Source: DASXPG01 sp036493755
GTDB taxonomy: Bacteria > Gemmatimonadota > Gemmatimonadetes > Gemmatimonadales > JACORV01
Assembly: GCA_036493755.1 (NCBI GenBank)
Contig: DASXPG010000028.1
Location: 1 to 64,000 of the forward strand
Direction of reading: 5' to 3'
Length of the DNA stretch: 64,000 nucleotides
The first letter of the stretch is position 1, and every line of letters starts with the position of its first letter. Below are positions 43,754-51,688 of this stretch, in pieces. The notes below the pieces were generated by a model, which ran no database searches, had not been told where the DNA came from, and was given only the letters and a program-made list of their open reading frames with translations. Position numbers and translations under genes: made by a program.

Positions 43754-46080
43754 CGCATCGATTTGATGAGCCAGCCGGCTGCGCTGTGCTCGAATGAGGC
43801 CTGGAAGTGCACCGGCAGATGCTCGGTGCGGCGATTCTCCTGGCTGTAGAACTGGTATTCGCCGCTTACCGTGGCGTTCGCGGCATCGCCCTGGATATCG
43901 AGGCCCGATACCGCCAGCTGTACGTGAAGTTGCTCGAGGGTTCGCAGCGTGCCGGCGACCTGGTCTTCCTGCGCCGACGACATGCCGGGATACACCTTCC
44001 GCACCTCGGAAACCTGACGGGACTCGAGGGCTCGCGCGTAGGCCTGCACTACCGACGCGATGGCATCGCGGGGATTCACCGCCGCGGCGGCCGGCGGGGG
44101 CGGCGGCGGCGCGGGAGCCGGGGCCGGCGCGGCGAGTGGGGCGGCAGCCGGTGCGGGTGCTGATGTCGGCGCCGCGGCGACGACCTGCGCCTGGGGCGCG
44201 GGCGGCGGATTCGCCGCCGCGGCCGCGACCACCTGGATGTTCGACTGTTGGCTGATCGAGCCGGCCCGCGCGGTGATGATCACGCTTCCCGGCGCGTGGG
44301 CGGTAATCAGGCCCGCCCGCGTGACCGTTGCCACGTTCGGCGCGCTGCTCGACCAGTTCACGTTGCCGTCGCTGGAGCGCGCGCCGCGGGTATCCACCGG
44401 CGTACCGCGCAGCTGCGCCGAGCCGCCAACGGTGAGCGAAGGAGGCGCACCCTGGACGAGAATCCGCGACGCGGGGCCGGCGGGGGCGCTGCCGGCGACG
44501 GGAAGGGGCGCGGTGACGGTGATCTGCGTATTGGTCTGGAGACCGCCCGAGGCGACCATGATGCGCGCGATTCCCGGCGCCTTGCCGCTGACCAGGCCGG
44601 CGCCGTTGATGGTCGCGATGGCGGGATCGGCGCTGATCCACGTCACGGGCGTGCTCACGGAGCCGCCGGCCGAATCGCGAGGGGTGGCGCTGAGCTGGAG
44701 CGTGGCGCCGACGTCGAGGGCGCCGGCGGCCGGGTCCACCAGGATGGCCGACACGTGCGCCGTGCTCGCCGCCGCAGGGGGTGCCGTGACGGCGCCGCGC
44801 GACCAGGGATGCCACGCCACAACACCGATGGCGGCGATCACCACCGCCGCAACAGCGCCGTACATCGCGGTGGGCGACTTCTTTGACTGGCCCGCCGCGA
44901 GGGCTTTTGACGCGCTGGTACGAATCGTGGCCGCTCCGGCGGCCGCGGCGGCGGCCGAGCGGGAAGCCGCGGCCGTCTTTTTCATGGTCCGGGAGCGAAT
45001 GGGCGTCGGACTGAGCGGCGTGCTGATCCGCTTGAGGATCAGCGGATTCACGCCTTCCCTGGCCATTTTCATCAGCCGCATCCGCAGCGGATCGTCGAAC
45101 GCCAGGTTTACCGTACCGATGGCCTCGACCGCGGCTTCCAGGGTGGGGAAGCGGTCTTCCGGCTCCTTGGCCAGCATCTTCATGACCGCGTCGTGCAGCT
45201 CGGCCGGGACCTCGGGATGCTGGTCACGGAAGGGTGGCGGCGGCTCGTGGACGTGCTTGTAGAGCAGGCTGACGATGCTGTCGCCCTGGAAGGGCAGGTG
45301 CCCGCTCAGCATTTCGTAGGTCACGACGCCTAACGAGTACTGGTCGGAGGCGCCGGTGATCTTGCCGGCGGTGCACTGCTCGGGACTCATGTAATGGGGC
45401 GTCCCCACCGTCGCGCCGGTCATGGTGAGGCCGCGCGCCTCGGAGACCTTGGCGATGCCGAAGTCGGTGACCACCGGCTGGCCTTCGACGTCGATCATCA
45501 GGTTGGCGGGCTTGATGTCGCGGTGGACCACGCCGCGGCGGTGGGCGTAGCCCAGCGCGTCGCCAACCTTGGAGATGATCGACTGCACCATCCGGGGCGG
45601 CAGCGGGCCGAGCTCCTTGACGATCGAATCGAGGGGCCGCCCCTCGACGAACTTCATGATGAAAAAGAGCAGGTCTTCGGTATCGCGGACCGCGAAGATC
45701 GGGATGATGTGCGGGTGGCTGAGCTGCGCGGCGGTGCGGGCTTCGAGCTTGAAGCGGTCGATCATCCCTTCGCCTTCGAGGAGCGAGGGGAGCATGACCT
45801 TGATGGCGACTTTGCGGGAGAGCTGGAGCTCGTGGCCGAGGTAGACGGTGGCCATGCCGCCGCGGCCCAGCTCGGTCAGGATCTCGTATTCGCCGGCGGT
45901 GGCATCCCGGAGGCGTTCCAGGAGGGCGTCATGCATCGCCTGGGTGGCGCTGGGAGCGACCTGCTTCGTTTCGAGGTGGTCCTGGATCCGGGACACGTTG
46001 TTGCCGCAGGTTGCGCAAAACTTGGCCCCCGGATCGACGGGGTGGCCACACTGCGCGCAGGCGACGGTCTGGGTCGTCAC
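43750..46080 (-). CDS. Zinc-ribbon Ser/Thr protein kinase with Ig-like ectodomain
   Basis: 776 residues. N-terminal double-Cys ribbon CAQCGHPVDPGAKFCATCG. Kinase domain about 65-320: glycine loop LGRGGMATVYLG, catalytic Lys in KVAIKVML, VVHRDIKPANLMI, VTDFGIAK and GTPHYMSPEQ. A membrane helix YGAVAAVVIAAIGVVAW (about 415) follows a basic Ala-rich linker. Outside are two BIG2-type domains (TWISADPAIATINGAGLVSG; NWSSSAPNVATVTRAGLITA), an Ala/Pro linker and a SnoaL/NTF2-like domain to the C terminus. Its ectodomain shares the BIG2 type with the coupled lipoprotein, suggesting a surface-sensing pair. Confidence 0.93.
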   Translation of the reverse strand: MTTQTVACAQCGHPVDPGAKFCATCGNNVSRIQDHLETKQVAPSATQAMHDALLERLRDATAGEYEILTELGRGGMATVYLGHELQLSRKVAIKVMLPSLLEGEGMIDRFKLEARTAAQLSHPHIIPIFAVRDTEDLLFFIMKFVEGRPLDSIVKELGPLPPRMVQSIISKVGDALGYAHRRGVVHRDIKPANLMIDVEGQPVVTDFGIAKVSEARGLTMTGATVGTPHYMSPEQCTAGKITGASDQYSLGVVTYEMLSGHLPFQGDSIVSLLYKHVHEPPPPFRDQHPEVPAELHDAVMKMLAKEPEDRFPTLEAAVEAIGTVNLAFDDPLRMRLMKMAREGVNPLILKRISTPLSPTPIRSRTMKKTAAASRSAAAAAAGAATIRTSASKALAAGQSKKSPTAMYGAVAAVVIAAIGVVAWHPWSRGAVTAPPAAASTAHVSAILVDPAAGALDVGATLQLSATPRDSAGGSVSTPVTWISADPAIATINGAGLVSGKAPGIARIMVASGGLQTNTQITVTAPLPVAGSAPAGPASRILVQGAPPSLTVGGSAQLRGTPVDTRGARSSDGNVNWSSSAPNVATVTRAGLITAHAPGSVIITARAGSISQQSNIQVVAAAAANPPPAPQAQVVAAAPTSAPAPAAAPLAAPAPAPAPPPPPPAAAAVNPRDAIASVVQAYARALESRQVSEVRKVYPGMSSAQEDQVAGTLRTLEQLHVQLAVSGLDIQGDAANATVSGEYQFYSQENRRTEHLPVHFQASFEHSAAGWLIKSMR

Positions 46081-46209
46081 GAAACGATTCCTGGAATCGC
46101 GGCCTCAATCATTAAAGTAAGCGGATCAACCGTACAGATTATCGTGACGGGCGGCCATCGGCAATGGTCGGCCATTTGACATTCCTTGCCGCTGCCGGGA
46201 GACTAAGCG

Positions 46210-47088
46210 GTGATGGATCGGCTCTCGGATCTGGCGCATCGGGCGGGCCTGGCGGTGCTGGCACAGGCCACCGGCTACGCGTTCCTCATGTACCTGGTCT
46301 TCTCGCTGCTGGTACTGTGGCTGGAGACCCGCCGAGGTGGGCGCGCCGGCCTGCTGCGCTCCCGCGCCTTCATGAACGATGTGCTGTACGCGCTCTTCTA
46401 CCGGGGCGGTCTTTACGCCGTGTTCGTGTGGGCGTTGCTCGTCAATCTGTTCCAGCGGCAGCTCGCATTTCTGCAATTGGGGCTGCTACGTGACGTGCCG
46501 ATGATTGTCTCGGTCCCTTTATACTGGCTGGTCGGTGACTTCCTTTTTTACTGGTTTCACCGGCTGCAGCACCGCGTACCGGCATTGTGGGCATTTCATC
46601 GTGTTCACCACGCCGCGCAATCGCTGAACACCTTCAGCCAGAATCGCCGACATCCGGTCGAATACACGCTCAACAGCCTGGTGTTCTATCTGCCGCTGGC
46701 ATTCGTGCTGGGCCTCTCGACCAAGTCGTGGGTCCCCTGGTTCATGACGGCACAGCTGCTCGAGTCGCTTCAGCATGCCCAGCTGGATTGGGGATTCGGG
46801 CCGTTGTACCGGCTGGTCGTAAGCCCGGTGTTCCACTCCATCCACCACTCCAGCGATCCCCGGCATTTCAACCGCAATTTCGGTCCGATGCTGAGCGTCT
46901 GGGACTATATCTTCGGGACCGCCGCGGCCGATGCCGTCAGACCTGCGCAGTACGGTATCGAGGGGACGGTGATGCCGGAATCGTTGGCCGCGCAAACGGT
47001 TGGTCCGTTCCTGGTGCTCGCGCGATCCGGCCTGCGGCTCGATGCCCCCACGTCGGCCGCGGCTGTAGAGCCTGCGCCGCCGCTATAA
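46210..47088 (+). CDS. Sterol desaturase/fatty acid hydroxylase superfamily protein
   Basis: 292 residues, GTG 46210 (ATG 46213 equally possible). Membrane-bound di-iron hydroxylase or desaturase: about five membrane helices and the His clusters HRLQH (after FLFYWF), HRVHH and HSIHHSSDPRH. The substrate could be a sterol, hopanoid, fatty acid or carotenoid-like lipid. A TTGACA hexamer lies at 46176-46181. It heads the unusual cluster that ends with a squalene-synthase-family gene; a shared isoprenoid pathway is possible but unproven. Divergent from the kinase operon. Confidence 0.88.
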   Translation: MMDRLSDLAHRAGLAVLAQATGYAFLMYLVFSLLVLWLETRRGGRAGLLRSRAFMNDVLYALFYRGGLYAVFVWALLVNLFQRQLAFLQLGLLRDVPMIVSVPLYWLVGDFLFYWFHRLQHRVPALWAFHRVHHAAQSLNTFSQNRRHPVEYTLNSLVFYLPLAFVLGLSTKSWVPWFMTAQLLESLQHAQLDWGFGPLYRLVVSPVFHSIHHSSDPRHFNRNFGPMLSVWDYIFGTAAADAVRPAQYGIEGTVMPESLAAQTVGPFLVLARSGLRLDAPTSAAAVEPAPPL

Positions 47089-47170
47089 CCTGGAGCATTG
47101 ACGCATCGAGCCCCGCGCATCACCTTCTTGTTGCCGCGCACAGTCATCCGTCCTGTTTCCAGGGAGAGCC

Positions 47171-47287
47171 ATGCGTCCCGACGCCCAGAAGCGCCCGTAC
47201 GAGCCGCCAACAGTCAAAGTGCTCGATGAGAGCGAAATGCTGGCCCAGTTCCAGATCACCAGTGCCGGCACCAGCTGGTGGGGCTGA
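47171..47287 (+). CDS. Candidate RiPP precursor peptide (38 residues)
   Basis: Too short for ordinary gene calling. ATG 47171 has a GGGAG box (47162-47166) 4 nt upstream. The peptide begins MRPDAQKRPYEPPTVKVLDE (residues 1-20) and ends ITSAGTSWWG (29-38). The leader half carries Y10-E-P12-P13 followed by V/L residues, like the YxxP motif that PqqD-type recognition elements bind in lasso leaders; the short hydrophobic end with two Trp would be the core. PqqD, AsnB, HPr-kinase-like and peptidase genes lie nearby. A core of about 6-10 residues is too short for a normal lasso ring. The HPr-kinase-like gene appears to start inside it, at 47262. Confidence 0.6.
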   Translation: MRPDAQKRPYEPPTVKVLDESEMLAQFQITSAGTSWWG

Positions 47288-48266
47288 TCCGGCCGTCCAC
47301 GCTGTAATTCCTTCGCACGATGAGCTGGCGTGCTTTGCGCGTCAGGCAGTCGGGCGCCGCTGGTATCGGTTTGCGGACGCGTTTCTCGCTCTGTCCGCGG
47401 ATGACCCACCTTTTCTCGAACGGTTCCACGAGTTGTATGGCGCGCTGGCGTCGGATTCCCCGCCGCCCGGCGCGACGGTGCTCGATTGTGTCCTCATCTC
47501 CGGTCAATCGGACCTGCCGGTAATCGTAGGGATCTCGTCACTCGGGAAGCCAGTGAACTCTCTGGCCGCACTGGTGACACGCACGGGCTATCAAGAGGCA
47601 GTCCCCGCGGAGCAATGGCAGCGGTTTCGCGCACCACTCGCAACTCTCCCAGGGGTATCGATCAGTTGCGACTGGGTGCTTGCCGATCGCCATTCGAGCT
47701 GGCAGTGGCAGGTGGCGAACCTGGTGGTCAACCTCGTCCTCGCCCTCCAGCCTGAGTTCCTCTTCTTCCATGCGGGCGCCGTGAACCTCGGCGGTCGCGG
47801 GGTGCTGTTGCTGGGGGCAAGCGGCCGGGGGAAGACCAGTGTGGCGCTGGCGCTTGCCGGGCGGGGACATGTCTACTACGGAGACGAGATCGGTGCCGTG
47901 CGCGCCGCGACACGTGAACTGGTGCCGATACCGCGCTCGGCCATGGTGCGAGCGCCGGAAGTGCTCGGGGCGGATCCGGCGGCGCGGATTCGCGTGACCG
48001 TCGACCGTCATCCGCGGTATCCGGTCGCACTGGCGGGCCTGATTTGTCTGCGCGCATTCGCGGACCGGACGGTCCTTACACGGTCTCGACCCACTTCCGA
48101 TATGCTCGGTTTGATTACTCCGATGTCCTGCTCACTGGCATCTCGCGGGCCCGCACAGCTGGCCCTCGATCTGCTCCGACTCATCGAGGACATTCCCTGT
48201 TACGTGCTGGACTCCGCATCGCCGGCCAGCGCCGCCGAAGCTATTGAGGCCGCATTGATGTCCTGA
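47262..48266 (+). CDS. HPr kinase/phosphorylase-like protein of the peptide cluster
   Basis: 334 residues from GTG 47262, the only usual start in frame; it overlaps the candidate precursor by 26 bp. The N-terminal region VIPSHDELACFARQAVGRRW is followed by a kinase core with P-loop LLLGASGRGKTSVALAL (K191) and HVYYGDEIGAVR. Homologues in RiPP clusters (for example the lasso kinases of paeninodin type) phosphorylate the precursor peptide rather than HPr; here Ser35 or Thr34 of the candidate precursor could be substrates. No PTS gene is nearby. The 3' end overlaps the convergent HTTM-like gene by 135 bp. Confidence 0.82.
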   Translation: MPAPAGGADPAVHAVIPSHDELACFARQAVGRRWYRFADAFLALSADDPPFLERFHELYGALASDSPPPGATVLDCVLISGQSDLPVIVGISSLGKPVNSLAALVTRTGYQEAVPAEQWQRFRAPLATLPGVSISCDWVLADRHSSWQWQVANLVVNLVLALQPEFLFFHAGAVNLGGRGVLLLGASGRGKTSVALALAGRGHVYYGDEIGAVRAATRELVPIPRSAMVRAPEVLGADPAARIRVTVDRHPRYPVALAGLICLRAFADRTVLTRSRPTSDMLGLITPMSCSLASRGPAQLALDLLRLIEDIPCYVLDSASPASAAEAIEAALMS

Positions 48267-49175
48267 CGCCCCCCCCGGACGTTTCCAGGCCCGAAGCCTC
48301 TGCGCCAATCGATCGACATCCAGAAACGTCAATACCAGCCATGTCTCCCCGACGTGGATGCTGAGAATGAGCATGATGCCCACCGCGAAAGCGAGCAGCA
48401 CCGGCAGCAGGATTGCGCGGGCGATTTTCGAGAACACCGCCAGCACGACCGACCATTCCAGCACTACCGTCACGATCCCGATGATCAGGCACAGCGTTGG
48501 GTGCGCTGCGAGCCAGAATGCCAGCGAGTGGAAACGCCACCTCGGGTCCAGCGCGAAAACAAGTAGCCAGCGACGAATGCTTTCGGCGCTGCTCCACCGC
48601 CAGCCACTTGCCTCGGCCTTCGCGAATGCGGCGAAGAGGTAGATCTGGGCAACGAAGAGCCAGGTGAGCCGGAGCGGCCAGCCATATCGCCACGACGGCT
48701 CATGATCTGAAGCCGGCGAACGCGGCCAGAGCTGGTAGCCGCCGGCGCCCGGTGCGCAGGCCAGAACCACCAGGATGAGCGGCGTGAGCGTCAGCCCGCG
48801 CGCAAAGGGCGTAGGTGTCCAGATGAAGGTTTCCAGCGGCGCGAGGTGATAGACGAGAAGGCTCGCGACCACGCAGGCCACGCGCGGGAGTACGCCGAGC
48901 GCCACGCATACCAGGGCGATGATCGCTATCGTTTGCAGGCTCTGCTCGAATACCGGGTGACCCGGGAAGAGCAGGTAGCGCCACCGGAGACCCGAAGGAA
49001 TGCTTATCCAGAAGATCGGCAGCCCGGACACCGCCGCGTAGTTGCGGGAGAACATCATCCACAACGCGTGGAGCGCCACGAGCGACCGCACCCAGGTGAG
49101 ATTCAGTGGCGACGCGGGCTCGAACCAGAATTCATCCCACAGCCGGCGCATCCGTTCTACCAGCCGATTCATCAT
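48132..49175 (-). CDS. HTTM-like multi-pass membrane protein
   Basis: 347 residues from ATG 49175, which overlaps the upstream stop (ATGA). At least eight membrane helices. It resembles HTTM/vitamin K-dependent gamma-carboxylase-like proteins: LNLTWVRSLVALHALWMMFS at the start, WPLRLTWLFVAQIYLFAAFA followed by KAEASGWRWSSAESIRRWL. Function in bacteria unknown. The last ~45 residues after KRPGG are antisense to the HPr-kinase-like gene and may be a non-conserved extension. Third gene of a three-gene minus unit inside the cluster. Confidence 0.78.
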   Translation of the reverse strand: MMNRLVERMRRLWDEFWFEPASPLNLTWVRSLVALHALWMMFSRNYAAVSGLPIFWISIPSGLRWRYLLFPGHPVFEQSLQTIAIIALVCVALGVLPRVACVVASLLVYHLAPLETFIWTPTPFARGLTLTPLILVVLACAPGAGGYQLWPRSPASDHEPSWRYGWPLRLTWLFVAQIYLFAAFAKAEASGWRWSSAESIRRWLLVFALDPRWRFHSLAFWLAAHPTLCLIIGIVTVVLEWSVVLAVFSKIARAILLPVLLAFAVGIMLILSIHVGETWLVLTFLDVDRLAQRLRAWKRPGGASGHQCGLNSFGGAGRRCGVQHVTGNVLDESEQIEGQLCGPARCQ

Positions 49176-49819
49176 TGTTGCGCTGGGAATGTGTAGAGGA
49201 TAGTCCGCCGCATCGCAGCTGGATCGCGCGCCCGCGTCTCGACGTTCCAGTGCTCCCAATAGAGGCGAATGCCGACGAACGCGGTATTGGGAACGTCGTC
49301 GCGGTTTTGCCAGCGTCGGGCGAGGAGAAGGTGACTGGGCGCCGCGAGATCGCGGAGTCTCCGGGTCACCACGCCGGGCCACTGCCCGGCGCGAGCCGCG
49401 AGCCGCGCCGATTCGGTTTTTTTAAGCAGGAACGCGCCGACGCTGTCGCGCGCGGGACCGCTCAGCGAGTTGACGTTTCGCATGAGCCACGTGAGCAGCT
49501 CTTCGTAGGTGAATGGCTCCCAGGCGCGATAGTCGATGGGGTATTCGTCGCCATTGCTGGTGACGGCGACGGCCTGAACCACGGCGTATGCTGAATCGGA
49601 TACCTCGGTCGGACCGACGCGCTGCATGAGGCGCCAGTAAGAAAACGGCCAGAGATCGCGCTGAGAAATGCCCGCCAGGAATGAGACGCCCAGGATATAG
49701 GCGATGAAGCAATTGATCCAGCGGCGGCTTACAGCTTCGCCGCGACCGCCCGCGATGATCACGATCAGACCGAGTATGACGAAGCCGGCGAAGCCGAGTG
49801 CGGCAATGAGGTAGGTCAC
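49172..49819 (-). CDS. Two-helix membrane protein next to the HTTM-like gene
   Basis: 215 residues, GTG 49819 overlapping the formyltransferase stop (GTGA). Two N-terminal membrane helices (TYLIAALGFAGFVILGLIVI; WINCFIAYILGVSFLAGI) and a soluble C-terminal domain with RDLWPFSYWRLMQRVG and FVGIRLYWEHWNVETR. It resembles in layout the small proteins that accompany HTTM genes (DUF5819-like), but I cannot assign it firmly. Translational coupling on both sides points to joint work with the HTTM-like protein. Confidence 0.65.
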   Translation of the reverse strand: MTYLIAALGFAGFVILGLIVIIAGGRGEAVSRRWINCFIAYILGVSFLAGISQRDLWPFSYWRLMQRVGPTEVSDSAYAVVQAVAVTSNGDEYPIDYRAWEPFTYEELLTWLMRNVNSLSGPARDSVGAFLLKKTESARLAARAGQWPGVVTRRLRDLAAPSHLLLARRWQNRDDVPNTAFVGIRLYWEHWNVETRARDPAAMRRTILYTFPAQQ

Positions 49820-50712
49820 GCCGGGGCGGCCCGCCCGGCAGCCACGGCCGAAAGGTGCACCCGTCCATCGCGACACCAGAGTTCCCAGCCGTGGTCTCCA
49901 CGGGTCACGATCCCCGGCCGTTCCAACGGATCCATGACATCGTATCCATGCACCGATCGGTACTGCACTGGGCGACCGCGTTCATCCAGCAGCGGCTCAT
50001 GAAAGCGTCCACACATCCCGGCGAGGAAATGCCAGACCCGCTCGGCACTCCAGCTGTCGAACGCCACCATTGCCATGCCGGGGCGCACCGATGGCGCGCG
50101 CGTCGCGCTGGTCTCGTCTTGCTCCACCGGTGAGATTCCGTTCGCGAGCGCAATCAGTCCGATGCGGAAGAGATCGCCTCCGGCGGCCGAGGCCTGGAGG
50201 TACGCTTGCTCAACGGGGAGGCCTCGTGCCAGCGGCCAGCGACGCTGCGCCAGGATCGGACCGCTGTCGGCGCGCGCGGTCGCCACATGGAGTGTGATGC
50301 CTGTCTCGCGGTCGTCGTGGTAATAGGTCCAGAAAAACGGATTCGCGCCGCGATGCCGCGGCAGCAACGAGGGATGCAGATTCACCACGCCTCGCGCCGG
50401 AAACTGAAGCACCTCGGCAGGAAGAACCCACGGAAAGAGTGCCACGCAGAGCAAATCCGGAGCGAGACGCGCCAGGCCCTGAAGAAGGCGCGGATCGCGG
50501 CGCGATGCGCAGCGAATCACCGGGATGCCTCGCTGCGCGGACCAGGCCGCTGCATCGTCGCCCAGCGCCGGACGACGGCGTACCATGCCAGCCGCGCGTG
50601 CGCGCCACCCGCCCTCGGGAAGCACCACCGCGGCGATCTGGTGATCGCACGCGAGTGCCGTCAGCGAGTCGAGTGCAAGGGGTCCGCCGGTTGTGGCGAA
50701 GATGATCCGCAC
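49816..50712 (-). CDS. Formyltransferase-fold enzyme
   Basis: 298 residues from GTG 50712, with AGGAA 7-8 nt upstream; a longer open frame exists but its extra N terminus looks non-coding. Rossmann-type start RIIFATTGGPLALDSLTA. Catalytic Asn-His in VVNLHPSLLPRHRGANPFFW and Asp in RADSGPILAQRRW, the N-H-D set of 10-formyl-THF-dependent formyltransferases (Fmt, PurN, ArnA). Fmt itself would prefer a different C-terminal domain, so a nucleotide-sugar amine or a peptide amine are possible acceptors. It shares a 95-bp divergent region with the S26-like gene. Confidence 0.85.
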   Translation of the reverse strand: MRIIFATTGGPLALDSLTALACDHQIAAVVLPEGGWRARAAGMVRRRPALGDDAAAWSAQRGIPVIRCASRRDPRLLQGLARLAPDLLCVALFPWVLPAEVLQFPARGVVNLHPSLLPRHRGANPFFWTYYHDDRETGITLHVATARADSGPILAQRRWPLARGLPVEQAYLQASAAGGDLFRIGLIALANGISPVEQDETSATRAPSVRPGMAMVAFDSWSAERVWHFLAGMCGRFHEPLLDERGRPVQYRSVHGYDVMDPLERPGIVTRGDHGWELWCRDGRVHLSAVAAGRAAPA

Positions 50713-50807
50713 GATACGTTCCTGCACGGCCGGAGGCGTGGCGGGTCTGACCGAGCAGCGAAGATGGGTGCAGTGCTTCGTGCCGTCAATCCAGAACAGG
50801 TGCCGGT

Positions 50808-51338
50808 GTGAGAGCTGACGCGGCACGAATCGAGGACCCTCGGCTGCTGACCACAGCGGCCGAACTGTTCGCGCGCGCCGAGCGCACCATTGAGTGCTCG
50901 GTGCGCGGGACCAGCATGTCGCCCACGCTTCCGGACGGTTGCCGCATCCGGGTGCGGTGCGGGGTTCCGGCCCGCGTGCCCGTCGGCGAGATCGTGGTTC
51001 TCGCCGTCGCTCCGGGAATCCTCATCACCCATCGGGTGCTGAAGGCGCGAGGGTGGAATGGCGGCCGGGGCCATCTCCTGACGCAAGGCGATGGGGCGGT
51101 GCTTTGCGACGAGCCGATCCCGATGCGCGCGTTCGTCGGCTGCGTGATTGCCTTCGATGACGGCGCGGGCTGGATCGTCCCAGGGAATCGGCCACGACGG
51201 ACGCTCGCGGCGCGATGGGGCGCCGCATCGCATCGGCTGCTCATCGCGGCCCTGATGGCCGTACATCCCGAGCTGGCGCGGCAGATCGCGCGCTTGTCGT
51301 ACTTCCTTTGCGGGATTGATCCGCCGGCATCGGCTTGA
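50808..51338 (+). CDS. S26/S24-like serine peptidase
   Basis: 176 residues, GTG start. Signal-peptidase-like fold: catalytic Ser in SVRGTSMSPTLPDGCRIRV (about residue 37) and VGEIVVLAVAPGILITHRVL. The general base position reads HRV, the Ser-His type seen in archaeal/eukaryotic-like signal peptidases (S26B) instead of the bacterial Ser-Lys. No clear N-terminal membrane anchor is seen; a hydrophobic stretch LLIAALMAV lies near the C terminus. In this cluster it could remove the leader peptide, replacing the missing transglutaminase-type protease of lasso systems. That role is inferred. Confidence 0.8.
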   Translation: MRADAARIEDPRLLTTAAELFARAERTIECSVRGTSMSPTLPDGCRIRVRCGVPARVPVGEIVVLAVAPGILITHRVLKARGWNGGRGHLLTQGDGAVLCDEPIPMRAFVGCVIAFDDGAGWIVPGNRPRRTLAARWGAASHRLLIAALMAVHPELARQIARLSYFLCGIDPPASA

Positions 51339-51392
51339 CGATGCCTTCACGGGCACGGAACTTGGATGCTCATGAACAATGGAGAAGCCACG

Positions 51393-51668
51393 ATGCGTTA
51401 CCATCGCGCGCCCGGTATCGAGGCGGCACCGATGCAGGACGAGACCGTCCTCTTCGATCCGAATACGAAGAAGTTCTGCATCCTGAACGCGACCGCTGCG
51501 CACCTGTGGGAGTCCCTCGAACGGCCGTGTTCCGCCGCCGAGCTGGCCGCGTCGATCGTGGGAGCCTTCGACGGGGTCGACCCGAAGATCGCGGAGCGTG
51601 ACGTCCAGGTCGCGCTGAAGGACCTGGTGGGCCTGGGCATCGTCGGCGCCAGCGGCGCGGACGCCTAA
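51393..51668 (+). CDS. PqqD-like RiPP recognition element protein
   Basis: 91 residues. ATG 51393 chosen because GGAGAAG (51381-51387) lies 5 nt upstream; ATGs at 51366 and 51372 have no such box. PqqD fold: YHRAPGIEAAPMQDETVLFD, FCILNATAAHLWESLERPCS, then AELAASIVGAFDG and ERDVQVALKDLVGLGIV. Stand-alone PqqD proteins bind leader peptides and hand them to modifying enzymes; in lasso clusters this is the B1 protein. The TAA stop falls in a GCCTAACG octamer. It is 20 bp upstream of the next gene. Confidence 0.92.
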   Translation: MRYHRAPGIEAAPMQDETVLFDPNTKKFCILNATAAHLWESLERPCSAAELAASIVGAFDGVDPKIAERDVQVALKDLVGLGIVGASGADA

Positions 51669-51688
51669 CGCTGATCCGGGGGTCAATC

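Noticed and set aside
42170..44815. An 881-codon minus frame as a single protein
   Set aside because: Only residues from 43753 on look like protein (signal peptide, Ig-like domains). The upstream part is out of frame in the kinase gene.
46176..46206. A promoter TTGACA (46176) with GACTAA for the desaturase
   Set aside because: The spacer would be 19 bp and the second box poor; mentioned only as a -35-like sequence.
47171..47287. A classical lasso peptide precursor
   Set aside because: The segment after the leader is about 6-10 residues and lacks a suitable Gly1 plus Asp/Glu at 7-9 for a macrolactam ring; kept only as a RiPP-like candidate.
47285..47287. Reading the precursor stop TGA as selenocysteine, given selC in the window
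   Set aside because: The frame after it has no protein-like sequence, soon meets another stop, and no SECIS-like hairpin was apparent.
46587..48266. A 559-codon frame as the HPr-kinase-like gene
   Set aside because: The first 225 codons are a shadow of the desaturase gene; homology begins after the GTG at 47262.
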